Origin: UBA1563 sp037440065
GTDB taxonomy: Bacteria > Bacteroidota > Ignavibacteria > Ignavibacteriales > Ignavibacteriaceae
NCBI GenBank assembly: GCA_037440065.1
Contig: JBBIUV010000016.1
Location: 62,001-126,000, forward strand
DNA: 64,000 bases
Direction: 5' to 3'
Shown here: positions 43,887 through 53,101 of the stretch, piece by piece
How the letters are laid out: each line of letters starts with the position of its first letter
Position numbering within the stretch: the first letter of the stretch is position 1
Notes under the pieces: model-generated
What the model was told of the DNA's origin: nothing
Database searches by the model: none
What the model saw: only the letters and a program-made list of their open reading frames with translations
Translations under genes and position numbers: made by a program

Positions 43887-44134
43887 CCTTTCTTTACTGT
43901 ATTTGTTAATTGATCCATGGTGTAGGAGTTGCTTTCAACATAAGCATTGAGTGAAGAAGTAGGAATTCGCGGAGAAAAACCATTCGGGAAATCGACAAAT
44001 AGTTTTAAACTCCCTTTGTTTATCAAGCCGTTGACAGTCTCTACTCTACAGCCAAGTCTTTTCGCAGCTTCTCTCTTCGATAAAATTAATTTGTCCAAAT
44101 TAAAATATTCCTTGACATTGGTTAAAAAAATCAT
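43883..44134 (-). CDS. Excisionase-like helix-turn-helix protein
   Basis: 83 residues. LSKREAAKRLGCRVETVNGL, then INKGSLKLFVDFPNG, is a MerR-like winged helix-turn-helix of the excisionase or DNA-binding-domain family. It is the first gene of the leftward early operon, facing the repressors, so it may act as excisionase, as an early regulator, or both. Confidence 0.65.
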   Translation of the reverse strand: MIFLTNVKEYFNLDKLILSKREAAKRLGCRVETVNGLINKGSLKLFVDFPNGFSPRIPTSSLNAYVESNSYTMDQLTNTVKKG

Positions 44135-44140
44135 TAAATA
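44112..44140 (+). promoter_or_regulatory. Possible promoter of the repressor genes
   Basis: TTGACA (44112-44117), 17 bases, TAAATA (44135-44140) upstream of the repressor on the plus strand. It overlaps the 5' end of the excisionase-like gene. An AACTA/TAGTT inverted repeat (44149-44165) lies just after it and may be an operator. Confidence 0.4.
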
Positions 44141-44262
44141 TCTAATGGAACTAAAACTATTAGTTACCTAAGCGAAACTTATACAAGTGTGTAATATGAA
44201 ACAAGAAAATATTCCACGAAAGTATAATTTTAGTTAAATATATTTTATCTAGAGGTAATAAC

Positions 44263-44838
44263 ATGGAAACAATCGGAGACCGCATCAAAGAATTTGGGAA
44301 CTTGCATTATTCCTCTCTGACAGAATTTGCAAGAGAGCTTGGGATGGCAATGCCAAATTTAAGTTCATATATTCATAATAACAGGGAACCAGGAACGGGG
44401 ATCTTATTAAGATTGGAAAATCTTGGATGCTCTATTGATTGGTTATTGACAGGGAAAAAAGTGACAACGAATATTATTAATTCGTATCCGGTAAAGAAAA
44501 ATTTAACTGATACGGAAGCAATTGAAATGGTATTTTTCCCGCATCACAAGAGTAATGGAATGTACGCCATTTATGTGAATGCGGATGATGTGATTACCAC
44601 TAAGAAAAAAATACCTTATTCTATTCTTCTCATCGATAGTACAAAAGAACTGAAGGAAAATTGTGAAGTAGTAGTTCAGGATAAAAAAGGGAACCAATAT
44701 TATAGAAAGGTACACCTTCCAAATTCTGATAAAAAGATTTTTATGCCGGTTAATAGCGGCGGGAATCCGATGATGCTCGAAGAGAAGGATATTGCCCTAA
44801 TGCACAGAGTAGTAAGTAAATTAGTAAAGCTTGATTAG
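44263..44838 (+). CDS. Phage repressor, HTH plus S24-like C-terminal domain
   Basis: 191 residues. The N-terminus is a lambda-type helix-turn-helix (IGDRIKEFGNLHYSSLTEFA, then PNLSSYIHNNREPGTG). Residues of about 85-185 fit the C-terminal fold of LexA/CI-like S24 proteins (SILLIDSTKELKENCEVVVQ), but I do not see a normal catalytic Ser-Lys pair or cleavage site. It may be a non-cleavable CI-like repressor. It is divergent from the early operon, as a lysogeny regulator should be. A GAGGTAATAAC site precedes the ATG. Confidence 0.8.
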   Translation: METIGDRIKEFGNLHYSSLTEFARELGMAMPNLSSYIHNNREPGTGILLRLENLGCSIDWLLTGKKVTTNIINSYPVKKNLTDTEAIEMVFFPHHKSNGMYAIYVNADDVITTKKKIPYSILLIDSTKELKENCEVVVQDKKGNQYYRKVHLPNSDKKIFMPVNSGGNPMMLEEKDIALMHRVVSKLVKLD

Positions 44839-44844
44839 TCCGTC

Positions 44845-45114
44845 ATGCAAAAGAATCCCGAAATAGGCGAACGGATAAAAGAATTTGCTTCTGCAAATTA
44901 TGAGTCGTTAAGTGAATTTTGTAAAGAAATGGGGATCTCGCTCCAGGCGATCTATCCCTATTTACGCGGGGAATCTTTACCCGGGACAAAATTCTTAATC
45001 CAGCTTCAAAAACTAGGTTGTTCTATTGATTGGCTTCTCTCAGGTAAAAAAAGTGATGCTGAGATTATGTTAGAAGACATAAAAAAAATAATTGAGGGGA
45101 AATCGCAAGAATGA
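44845..45114 (+). CDS. Second HTH regulator, paralogue of the upstream repressor
   Basis: 89 residues, starting seven bases after the stop of the repressor gene. GERIKEFASANYESLSEFCK, then LQAIYPYLRGESLPGTKFLI, and CSIDWLLSGKK match the N-terminal domain of the upstream protein in order and spacing, without its C-terminal domain. The pair probably arose by duplication. The short form could compete for the same operators or form mixed dimers. Both lie between the early promoter region and the integrase. Confidence 0.75.
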   Translation: MQKNPEIGERIKEFASANYESLSEFCKEMGISLQAIYPYLRGESLPGTKFLIQLQKLGCSIDWLLSGKKSDAEIMLEDIKKIIEGKSQE

Positions 45115-45192
45115 CATCTCTACTCAAGACCAAATGTTTTAGAACTTCTTATTAAAAAACTCACACATTAAAAGATAAATTAAAGGGGACGT

Positions 45193-46260
45193 ATGGCTAC
45201 TATAATAACTCGCAATAATAAACTCTATCTCCGGTATTACGACAAGATCACCGGAACGAAAAAGGATAAAGCTTTAGGCTTACAAAACAATAGGGAAGGG
45301 TTACGATTAGCAAAAGAACAAAAGAAACTCTTTGAAGCAAACCTACTCGACAAATATTACTCGCTCAATACCATGGTGAAAAATAGAATGAGTATTGATG
45401 AAGCTGCTGCTCTTTTCTCGGAAGTTAGGAAGCATTCGAAAAGCACTATCACAGGAACTTTGTTGGCTGTGAGACATCTTAAAACCGCAACTAAAATACA
45501 TTATCTCACCGATTTAGATCGTGCAGATTTCCAAAGATTTAGTATTTATTTATCAAAAACAATTGGGAAGAACGGAAAGCCATTTTCACCTAATTCAAAA
45601 AATATTTATTCAAGATCACTGCGAAATATGTTTACTTGGCTAAAAGCTGAAAAATATGTGAATGAAAACTTTGTGATTCTTGAAAAGGAAGAAGTGAAGC
45701 AACTTGAAGTTATTCCTATAGAAATACTTGAACAAATAAAAATCCATTTATTCGACAAAAATAAAAAAGCTTATTACTTTATACGGATGCTTGAATTAAC
45801 TGGATTAAGAAAATCTTCTGCACTTGCTTTAAGTTGGGAACAGATAGACTTTCGGAGTAATATCATTACTATAGATAACGTTAAAAAGAACAGGAAATTT
45901 ATTTTCCCTTTGACGAACGATATCCTATCTCTGTTGAAAGAAATGGGCATTCAAAAAGAAGGTAGGATTTTTGGATATAGTTCTGATGGGCTAAAATTTT
46001 GGTATCGAGTTCAGGATAAATTAGGATTTAAAAAATATTACGGATTACATCAGATTAGAAAAACATTTATTTCAACATTAGCAAACTCAGGAATTAGTCT
46101 GTATGATGTCGCTACATTAGCAGATCATAGAAGTATTCAAACTACCTATAAGTACTATGCAAAAAGTAATATTGAAAGATTGAAGAACTTATTAGATGGA
46201 GAAAAACCTTCCCCCCAACCTTCCCCCCAAACGGTCTCTAAAGGGGTGCAAATGGGCTAA
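45193..46260 (+). CDS. int: Tyrosine recombinase integrase
   Basis: 355 residues. An Arm-type N-terminal strand region (ITRNNKLYLRYYDKITGTKK) and SAM-like core-binding domain (about 70-165) precede the catalytic domain with Arg206 in TGLRKSS, His286-x-x-Arg289 in HQIRKT, His312 in DHRS and the nucleophile Tyr321 in TTYKYYAK. It integrates and excises the phage at the tRNA-Val site that starts about 60 bases downstream. The C-terminus (GEKPSPQPSPQTVSKG) is a Pro-rich extension. Confidence 0.93.
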   Translation: MATIITRNNKLYLRYYDKITGTKKDKALGLQNNREGLRLAKEQKKLFEANLLDKYYSLNTMVKNRMSIDEAAALFSEVRKHSKSTITGTLLAVRHLKTATKIHYLTDLDRADFQRFSIYLSKTIGKNGKPFSPNSKNIYSRSLRNMFTWLKAEKYVNENFVILEKEEVKQLEVIPIEILEQIKIHLFDKNKKAYYFIRMLELTGLRKSSALALSWEQIDFRSNIITIDNVKKNRKFIFPLTNDILSLLKEMGIQKEGRIFGYSSDGLKFWYRVQDKLGFKKYYGLHQIRKTFISTLANSGISLYDVATLADHRSIQTTYKYYAKSNIERLKNLLDGEKPSPQPSPQTVSKGVQMG

Positions 46261-46320
46261 ATGAAGTTTAAAAAGCTTCAAAATAAGCTCAAAATCAAAG
46301 AAAAAGATTATGAGTTTTTT

Positions 46321-46363
46321 CCTTACAAGCAGAGGGTCGGAGGTTCGACTCCTTCAGCCCCCA
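46321..46363 (+). other. attR: 3' half of tRNA-Val(UAC)
   Basis: The text CCTTACAAGCAGAGGGTC is an anticodon loop with TAC and its 3' stem. It is followed by a T-arm (GGAGG, loop TTCGACT, CCTTC) and acceptor strand AGCCCCC with discriminator A; CCA is not encoded. No D-arm or 5' acceptor is present, since integrase-side DNA precedes it. This is the piece left on the integrase side when a phage enters a tRNA gene, so the intact tRNA-Val and attL should lie left of the window. Confidence 0.8.
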
Positions 46364-46370
46364 CAGTATT

Positions 46371-46405
46371 AAAACCTTATAAGATAATCACTTATAAGGT
46401 TTTTT
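46371..46405 (+). terminator. Terminator of the host tRNA-Val gene
   Basis: AAAACCTTATAAG, a 7-base loop, CTTATAAGGTTTT and further T residues form a strong rho-independent terminator. It follows the tRNA fragment directly and is chromosomal. Confidence 0.85.
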
Positions 46406-46577
46406 TGTTTTAAAGATTTCTATTTTTATAATCTTTCATAAATTCTCTCCGATTATCGCCTAAGCAACCGCTAAATGTGATACCCTCAAATCAACCACTA
46501 ATTATTTTCATTTATTAATTATATTTATTTCACTTTAATTTTTAATTTTATTTGCCTAAATAGTAGAATAAGTGCTG

Positions 46578-47750
46578 ATGAATTTTTTTGTCTACATTAT
46601 TATAGCTGGAATAATACAAAGTTATATTCTCGTCTTTTTTTTACTGTTTTCAAAAAGAGGGAATAAAAAAGCTAATAGAATACTGGGGATTCTAATATTA
46701 GCTTTTTCAACTACTATGAATCATTTTGTATTTTATGCCTTAGATGTATATAATAACCTTCCTCATCTTATATTGATTTTTGACCCATTAATTTTTACGT
46801 ACGGACCGTTGTTTTTATTTTATGAACGGACCCTCACTTCCAAAAATTATATTTTTTCTAAAGCCAAACTTTTTCATTTTATACCTTTTGTTGCCTGTAT
46901 TGCATTCTATTCTCCCTTTTATTTAAGAAGTACGCAATTAAAGTCGTTATTCTTAGGTAATTTTCAAATACTTATTGACATAGCCAGAAATGTTGAAATT
47001 GCGCATTTAGTTCAAATATTTATCTATCTGTTTATCATTAACTCCGACTTAAAGAAATATCATAATCAAATATTAAAATCATTCTCATCCTTAGAAAAAA
47101 TCAATTTAAATTGGTTAAGGTTAATGGTTTTTCTTTTCATGGCAGTTTATTTCGTTGTTGTTATTTTTTTGGCTCTTGAATTGCTGGGGTATAGAGATTT
47201 TGCCAATTTCTACGGAACTAAAATAATTGGAGCACTGATTGCATTATGTGTTTATAAGATTGGTTACCACGGTTTGTTTCAGCCTGAGATTTTTGTTTCA
47301 TTCGATAATGATGAATTGGAAGAGAAGTCTTCAAATATTAGTCATACACAGAATTTAGATGTTGAATTAAATGATCATATCGATGAAGAAAAAATTCAGA
47401 AGTTGTTAGATTTTATGGATAAAAAGAAGCCGTATTTAAAAGATGATTTAACACTTCCGGATCTCGCAAATCAAATGGGTGTATCCAGGAACCAGCTTTC
47501 TTCTCTTATAAATGATGGAATTGGTGAAAATTTTTTTATGTTCATAAATAAATACCGTGTAGAGGAGGTAAAACTTCAACTCGTGAATCCGGCAAACAAA
47601 AATTACACGATTATGGCTATTGCGTATGACGCAGGATTTAAATCAAAGTCTTCATTTAATAATATTTTTAAAAAGTTCACTAACCAAACTCCAACTGAAT
47701 ATAGAAACTCTTTAACGTATCAAGAAGTTGAAACATTAGCTGAAGAATAG
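46578..47750 (+). CDS. Membrane-anchored AraC-type regulator
   Basis: 390 residues from the ATG at 46578; a GTG six bases earlier is also in frame. Six or seven hydrophobic segments fill the first 230 residues (MNFFVYIIIAGIIQSYILVF and others). The C-terminal 110 residues are an AraC/XylS helix-turn-helix domain (LPDLANQMGVSRNQLSSLIN, then AYDAGFKSKSSFNNIFKKFT and NQTPTEYRN). Such membrane-plus-AraC proteins are common in Bacteroidota and probably sense envelope or small-molecule signals. It is the first chromosomal gene past the prophage. Its ligand and targets are unknown; its near neighbour is a paralogue. Confidence 0.85.
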   Translation: MNFFVYIIIAGIIQSYILVFFLLFSKRGNKKANRILGILILAFSTTMNHFVFYALDVYNNLPHLILIFDPLIFTYGPLFLFYERTLTSKNYIFSKAKLFHFIPFVACIAFYSPFYLRSTQLKSLFLGNFQILIDIARNVEIAHLVQIFIYLFIINSDLKKYHNQILKSFSSLEKINLNWLRLMVFLFMAVYFVVVIFLALELLGYRDFANFYGTKIIGALIALCVYKIGYHGLFQPEIFVSFDNDELEEKSSNISHTQNLDVELNDHIDEEKIQKLLDFMDKKKPYLKDDLTLPDLANQMGVSRNQLSSLINDGIGENFFMFINKYRVEEVKLQLVNPANKNYTIMAIAYDAGFKSKSSFNNIFKKFTNQTPTEYRNSLTYQEVETLAEE

Positions 47751-47804
47751 TCGAGAATTTTTTAATCTAGAAGTAAAATATGGTAAAAGAATTTTGTGCA
47801 AAAC

Positions 47805-48917
47805 ATGTATAATAAAATAGTTGAAGTTTTTATATACGGCGGAATCGTTCAAGGATTCTTTTTTGCTCTAATAATAGGGATGAATAAAAAATGGAAGAAA
47901 AGATCAAATAATATTTTAGCTACACTACTGATTATTCTCTCTATCAGTATTGCACATTCAGTATTGATTGATATTGATCTCGGAGGTCCATTTAAAATAA
48001 AAGAGCCATTTGTTCTGCTGATCGGTCCTCTCCTATACTTCTATATAAGAGAGGTGATAAGCCCTAAACAATTCGGTCTTCCCGATATTTTGCATTTGAT
48101 TCCGTTTTTAATTTTTGCTGTTATTATTTTGCCCTTAACACTTCTAAATGTTTTCAAAGATAACTTCGTAATAAGTGATGTTGATGCACTAAGTTTAGGA
48201 GTATGGATATTCACGATTATTCAATACGGCTTTTATTGGTGGAAAATTGTAAGGTGGATAAATTTGTCTCAAGACTCTCTACAGAAGGAATTTTCAAACC
48301 TGGAGGGGAAAACACTTCTTTGGATGAAAAACTTTCTCCATATTTTGGGTATCTGCCTTTTGGTACTCACTTTAACGATTCCCATTGTTCTTCATACAAA
48401 AAACTATCAGCTTCTTGATACGATTGTTTACCTTTCATTAGTTGCAACAGTTTATGTTTTAGTTTATGAAGGTTTATCTCAGGAAGATATCTTCTCAAAC
48501 AAAAGTAGTTTAGAAACGATTGATTTGGAGCATAGTGTTGAAATAGAGAAGGAAAAGTCGGGGCAACTAAACCAAAACAATATAGAATCGATGCAACTTC
48601 TTAAAACATTTATGGATGAGAAAAAACCATATTTAGATGAAGGATTAACGCTTACCGGTTTAGCACAGCAATTAAAGATGACTCGAAACCAACTTTCTTC
48701 TTTAATAAACAGCAACACCGGTGAAAATTTTTATTCCTTCATAAATAAATACCGCGTAGACGAAGTGATAAAAATTTTCTCAGATCCTAAAAAGAAAAAT
48801 TATACAATTCTAGCGATGGCTTATGAAGCCGGATTTCCTTCAAAATCTTCTTTTCATAGTATTTTCAAAAAAATTACAGGTCTTACTCCTACCGAGTACT
48901 TAAATGGACTAAAATAG
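47805..48917 (+). CDS. Second membrane-anchored AraC-type regulator
   Basis: 370 residues from the ATG at 47805; a GTG at 47796 would add three residues. The layout is the same as in the upstream gene: about six hydrophobic segments and a C-terminal AraC domain (LTGLAQQLKMTRNQLSSLIN, AYEAGFPSKSSFHSIFKKIT, GLTPTEYLNG). The two differ mainly in the membrane half, so they may sense different signals or work as a pair. The TonB-dependent receptor that follows is the most likely target. Confidence 0.85.
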   Translation: MYNKIVEVFIYGGIVQGFFFALIIGMNKKWKKRSNNILATLLIILSISIAHSVLIDIDLGGPFKIKEPFVLLIGPLLYFYIREVISPKQFGLPDILHLIPFLIFAVIILPLTLLNVFKDNFVISDVDALSLGVWIFTIIQYGFYWWKIVRWINLSQDSLQKEFSNLEGKTLLWMKNFLHILGICLLVLTLTIPIVLHTKNYQLLDTIVYLSLVATVYVLVYEGLSQEDIFSNKSSLETIDLEHSVEIEKEKSGQLNQNNIESMQLLKTFMDEKKPYLDEGLTLTGLAQQLKMTRNQLSSLINSNTGENFYSFINKYRVDEVIKIFSDPKKKNYTILAMAYEAGFPSKSSFHSIFKKITGLTPTEYLNGLK

Positions 48918-48993
48918 TCCGTCACGTCAATTTTCATCTAAAAACTTGTAGTCCTAACATATAAGTTAAGACTTTCCACGCGTAATCGTAGTT

Positions 48994-49001
48994 TATTTTT
49001 G
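48994..49001 (+). promoter_or_regulatory. Bacteroidota-type -7 box, TATTTTTG
   Basis: TATTTTTG fits the TAnnTTTG -7 consensus of Bacteroidota promoters and lies 37 bases before the receptor ATG. A -33 element is not clear. The same box occurs before two other genes in the window (60187 and 62548). Confidence 0.5.
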
Positions 49002-49037
49002 CACCGTTAATAAAAAATAAACTAATAGGAAATATTT

Positions 49038-51434
49038 ATGTACAAGTTCTTAAATGTAAAACAATTCGGAATTGTTTTAGCTTTTTTATTTCTAATCCTT
49101 CAGGGATTTGCTTTAAGCAATCCGAAAGGGAAAATAAATGGAAAAGTAATTGATAAAACAACAAAGCAACCAATTCAATATGTAAACGTGGTAATTATTG
49201 GTACCACTTTGGGGGCCATGACAGATTCATCGGGACATTATTTGATAAATGCTGTCGATGAAAACATCTACCAGTTAAAATATTCTTTAATAGGATATTC
49301 AAGTTTGATTGAATCTGAAGTAAGAGTAATAAATGATAAATCAACAACGGTGAAAGATATCGAATTAGTTGAATCAACAATAAGTATGGATTCTGTAATT
49401 GTTAGCGCCGGATATTTTTCTAAAGATAATGTTTCTCCGGTAACAAATTTTTCATATTCAAGGGAAGAAATCCGTAGAAGTCCGGGCGCTGCCGGAGATA
49501 TTTTTCGCGCAATAGAAACCTTGCCGGGTGTAAGTAGTAGCGGTGGTGAGTTTTCAGCATTCTCTGTGCGCGGAGGAAGTCCGAGAGATAATATTGTGTT
49601 AATCGATAATATTCCATTTGATAAATATGCCCATTTCGATGTTGGCGGATCGGAAGAGCAAGTAGCACAAGGTGGACGCTTCAGTATTTTTGCACCGGGA
49701 TTGATCGATGAAGCTAATTTTCAAGCTGGAGGTTTTTCTGCTAAGTATGGTGGGAAAAATGCATCGTTTGTTGATTTAAAGATTAAAGAAGGAAGTAAAG
49801 AATCATTCACTGCCAACGGAACGTATGATTTACTTGGCTGGGAAGCAAATTATGATGGCCCCATATATGGTTTAGGAAAAACTTCGGCGCTTATTTCATT
49901 ACGTCACCAAGACTTTTCAAAAGTCCTTGAAATAACCAATCAAAAAGATATGGGAACTCCCAGTTTTTCAGATGTGATAATTAAAACAACATCCGAGCTC
50001 TCCGAAAAACACAAATTATCTATTCTCGGAATCTTTTCTCCGGAACTTGTTTCGCGTACACTCGAAAATGTTCTGGAAGCGAAGGACGATAATTACCAAC
50101 CTTATATCGCAAACGTAAAAGAAACAAAATATCTTGTTGGGATTAGATGGAGATACTTAACGGGGCTTTCGAGTTTTTTGGAAAACACTTTTTATTATAA
50201 GCGAACAGATAATGATCAGCACACTGGAAGAGTTTATCTAGATTTTTCAGAAACGACAAAACCTACAAAAGAAAACTCTGTTGTAAAACCAAATTATTTT
50301 GTATTGAGAGATAGAGATTATCAATTCGGATGGAAGTCGGATTTTACTTTCAATCCATCAAAAAATTCTACGCTGCAAACCGGGAGTGAAATCTATAGTA
50401 CTAAATATAGTTACTCCCGTTCACAAAATGGATTAGACACACTTTACAATTTTGATAGTAACGACTTTCGTCCGGATCCGACTCAGTATTATTTGATATA
50501 TACTCCCGAAATAAGTTCACATATAACTGGGCAAAAAGTTAGTGCAAACGCTTACGTTGATTTAAACTACAATTTAACAAAGCAATTAGTAGTTATGCCC
50601 AGTGTACGGTATGAATATAATGGTTTTAATAAAAATAGTTACGTTTCACCACGATTGAGTTTGAGTTATCACATAAGTGAGAGAACCAAATTACATGCTG
50701 CCACCGGCGTCTATTACCAGACTCCGGAACTCCGCATCATTGCGTTGAATGGCAAGAACGCTTCACTAAAAAATGAAAAAGCGTACCACCTAATTCTTGG
50801 CGTTACAACATACTTAAGTGATGATGTAAAATTTACAACAGAAGTTTATCGTAAAGATTTTTCAGATCTGGTAACCCATCCGGATAGAGCAATATTTATT
50901 TATAACAATTCCGGTACCGGTTATGCTCAAGGTGTTGATTTTGGTTTAATAAAAAAATTCTCTAATCAATGGTACGGTCAACTAAATTATTCTTATTCCG
51001 CTAGCAAGCGAAACGATAACGACGGCAGAGGTGAATATAATTCCGATTTCAGCCAGCCGCATATTTTTAATGTTCTTGTCGGGTATGAATTAAACAAAGA
51101 GTGGTCTTTTTCAGCAAAATGGAAATACGCAACAGGTAGACCAAATGATTCTTACATCATTCATAACAATATTCATAACGATCCGAATTATGTCCGTTAC
51201 TCAAGAGAGTTCGTTGGTAATAACGATCAACGGTTAAATGATTTTCAATCGTTGAATATTCGTGTTGATTACCGCCATCAATTCGGTTCCGTTGGTTTGG
51301 TGGCATTTCTGGATATTCTTAATGTCTATAATCGATTAAATGTTAGCGAAGAACAGTTTATTGAATTCACCGGTAAAATAAAAGAAGGTGGTTTTAGAAT
51401 GATCCCAACTTTCGGATTCAAACTTGAATATTAA
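49038..51434 (+). CDS. TonB-dependent outer-membrane receptor
   Basis: 798 residues. Signal peptide, then a carboxypeptidase-D regulatory-like domain (GKVIDKTTKQPIQYVNVVII), a plug (SPGAAGDIFRAIETLPGVSS, then FSVRGGSPRDNIVLIDNIPF) and a 22-strand barrel ending in an aromatic residue (FGFKLEY). No clear TonB box can be named. The architecture suits uptake of a complex or metal ligand, but the substrate is unknown. It is a single gene after two AraC regulators and ends in a strong terminator. Confidence 0.88.
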   Translation: MYKFLNVKQFGIVLAFLFLILQGFALSNPKGKINGKVIDKTTKQPIQYVNVVIIGTTLGAMTDSSGHYLINAVDENIYQLKYSLIGYSSLIESEVRVINDKSTTVKDIELVESTISMDSVIVSAGYFSKDNVSPVTNFSYSREEIRRSPGAAGDIFRAIETLPGVSSSGGEFSAFSVRGGSPRDNIVLIDNIPFDKYAHFDVGGSEEQVAQGGRFSIFAPGLIDEANFQAGGFSAKYGGKNASFVDLKIKEGSKESFTANGTYDLLGWEANYDGPIYGLGKTSALISLRHQDFSKVLEITNQKDMGTPSFSDVIIKTTSELSEKHKLSILGIFSPELVSRTLENVLEAKDDNYQPYIANVKETKYLVGIRWRYLTGLSSFLENTFYYKRTDNDQHTGRVYLDFSETTKPTKENSVVKPNYFVLRDRDYQFGWKSDFTFNPSKNSTLQTGSEIYSTKYSYSRSQNGLDTLYNFDSNDFRPDPTQYYLIYTPEISSHITGQKVSANAYVDLNYNLTKQLVVMPSVRYEYNGFNKNSYVSPRLSLSYHISERTKLHAATGVYYQTPELRIIALNGKNASLKNEKAYHLILGVTTYLSDDVKFTTEVYRKDFSDLVTHPDRAIFIYNNSGTGYAQGVDFGLIKKFSNQWYGQLNYSYSASKRNDNDGRGEYNSDFSQPHIFNVLVGYELNKEWSFSAKWKYATGRPNDSYIIHNNIHNDPNYVRYSREFVGNNDQRLNDFQSLNIRVDYRHQFGSVGLVAFLDILNVYNRLNVSEEQFIEFTGKIKEGGFRMIPTFGFKLEY

Positions 51435-51451
51435 TAATGATAATACGAAGA

Positions 51452-51486
51452 ACACAAGGTGGTTAAGTAAATCACCTTGTGTTTTT
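51452..51486 (+). terminator. Rho-independent terminator after the TonB receptor
   Basis: ACACAAGGTG and CACCTTGTGT (51452-51461 with 51473-51482) form a perfect stem followed by TTTTT. Confidence 0.9.
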
Positions 51487-51563
51487 ACTTATGATCTTGT
51501 GGAATTCTTGAGAAGTATGACAAAAAACTTTTTAGCGGAAAATGTTATGAAAGAGAATTATGT

Positions 51564-52031
51564 ATGAAAGAAGCAGCTAACAAATACGCAACTTTCTCTT
51601 TATCGAGCACGATTTCTACCGGTATCTTCACAAGCGTTCATCATCATTATGAAATAGGAAACGCCACAATTTATCTTGTATTGCTTTTTATTGTGTTGCC
51701 AACAATACTAATAGGATGGTTTTTAAAAAACGGAAGTGAAATCGCCCTCTGGATATATTGGTTGATAAATGCCTGGCTACTTCTGGGAGTTGGATTAGTT
51801 GATGGATTGATGAGTCACGCTGTTAAACTGATCGGAATTCAAATTCATGAGTTGGTTGCTTTGCATGGCGGAAGTACTTCAATTAATGAAAATTCACTTG
51901 AAGGGATTATGATTTACGAAATTACCGGGACACTTACTTTCATAACCGCTCTTTTTGCGGGATACTATGGAGTCAAATTGATCCGATCAATAAAAAATGC
52001 TGCCGTTAAATCAGAAGAACGTAATTATTAA
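51564..52031 (+). CDS. Small polytopic membrane protein, unknown
   Basis: 155 residues, with four hydrophobic segments (about 33-53, 62-82, 110-125 and 127-145). His-rich text VHHHYEIGNA near residue 27 could bind metal. It is probably in an operon with the efflux genes, since the adaptor lies 23 bases downstream. No family recognised. Confidence 0.65.
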   Translation: MKEAANKYATFSLSSTISTGIFTSVHHHYEIGNATIYLVLLFIVLPTILIGWFLKNGSEIALWIYWLINAWLLLGVGLVDGLMSHAVKLIGIQIHELVALHGGSTSINENSLEGIMIYEITGTLTFITALFAGYYGVKLIRSIKNAAVKSEERNY

Positions 52032-52054
52032 TGTAAATAAACAAAAAGAATAAT

Positions 52055-53086
52055 ATGAAAAAGATAAACTTGTTCATTGCTTTACTATTAGCTGTTGGTT
52101 TAATCTCATGTGAAAATGAGAATACCGAGCAGCAATACGAAACAATGATTGTAAAACAAAAATCGTTGAGTTCAACGGTATTAGCGACCGGTGTTATCAA
52201 ACCGAAAGTTGGCGCAGAAGTGCGCGTTGGTTCCAGAGTTTCTGGAATCGTAAAAAAATTAAATGTCTTCGTCGGAGATAATGTAAAAAAAGGAGACTTA
52301 CTTGCTAGGCTTGATGAGACCGAATTGACGGCACAGTACAACCAAGTCGCAGCAAATCTTGATAATGCTAAAATAACTTTAAAATATGCTGAAATTGAAA
52401 AAGAACGGCAAGAAACGCTACTAAAAAGTAATTCCGTGTCAAAGCAAGGTTTAGAATTTGCAGTAAAAGCATTTGAAATTGCATCTGCGCAGGTTGCCCA
52501 AATGACGGCAAATCTTGACTACGCAAAAATCCAACTCGACTATACAAAAATAATCGCTCCTATTAGTGGTGTTGTCGCATCCGTGTCAACACAAGAAGGT
52601 GAAACGGTTGCTGCGATGTTCTCGGCTCCAACGTTTCTAACAATAATTGATTTGAAACGGCTTGAAGTGAGAGCGTATGTTGATGAAACGGATATCAGTA
52701 AAGTAGCGGAAGGGCAAAAAGCGGAATTCACGGTTGATACTTATCCGGGAACTTCCTTTGAAGGTTTCGTTAAAGCGATTTATCCGAATGCTGAATTAAT
52801 AGATAACGTTGTGAATTATGTTGTAATCATTGACATTTCAGATAACAAAGGAAAGACGCTGCGTCCCGAAATGACGGCGACGGTGAACATTCAGAATGAA
52901 TCTTTAGAGAATGTAATAGCGATTCCAAATAAAGCCATCAACCATAAAAATGAAGAAAGTTTTGTTTACGTCCTTATAGATGGAAAACCTCAAGAAAGAA
53001 AAGTTACCACAGGTGTGAAGAATAAATCGCTCACTCAAATTGTAAGCGGTTTAACTGAAAACGAAAAAATAATTTTAAATAAATAA
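52055..53086 (+). CDS. Periplasmic adaptor lipoprotein, MacA/HlyD family
   Basis: 343 residues. Lipoprotein signal with the lipobox GLISC. Barrel-sandwich, helical hairpin (about 90-150) and beta-barrel domains follow: GSRVSGIVKKLNVFVGDNVK, then KGDLLARLDETELTAQYNQV. It should bridge the ABC transporter encoded next to an outer-membrane exit duct, which is not in this window. Gene order adaptor, ATPase, permease, permease is as in MacAB-type or related systems. Confidence 0.9.
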   Translation: MKKINLFIALLLAVGLISCENENTEQQYETMIVKQKSLSSTVLATGVIKPKVGAEVRVGSRVSGIVKKLNVFVGDNVKKGDLLARLDETELTAQYNQVAANLDNAKITLKYAEIEKERQETLLKSNSVSKQGLEFAVKAFEIASAQVAQMTANLDYAKIQLDYTKIIAPISGVVASVSTQEGETVAAMFSAPTFLTIIDLKRLEVRAYVDETDISKVAEGQKAEFTVDTYPGTSFEGFVKAIYPNAELIDNVVNYVVIIDISDNKGKTLRPEMTATVNIQNESLENVIAIPNKAINHKNEESFVYVLIDGKPQERKVTTGVKNKSLTQIVSGLTENEKIILNK

Positions 53087-53101
53087 ACGAAGGTTTTAGA
53101 C

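Noticed and set aside
1..46320. A second copy of the tRNA-Val 3' end (attL) inside the window
   Set aside because: I scanned the gene-free regions for the anticodon-loop and T-arm text and saw no second copy, so the left end is placed outside the window.
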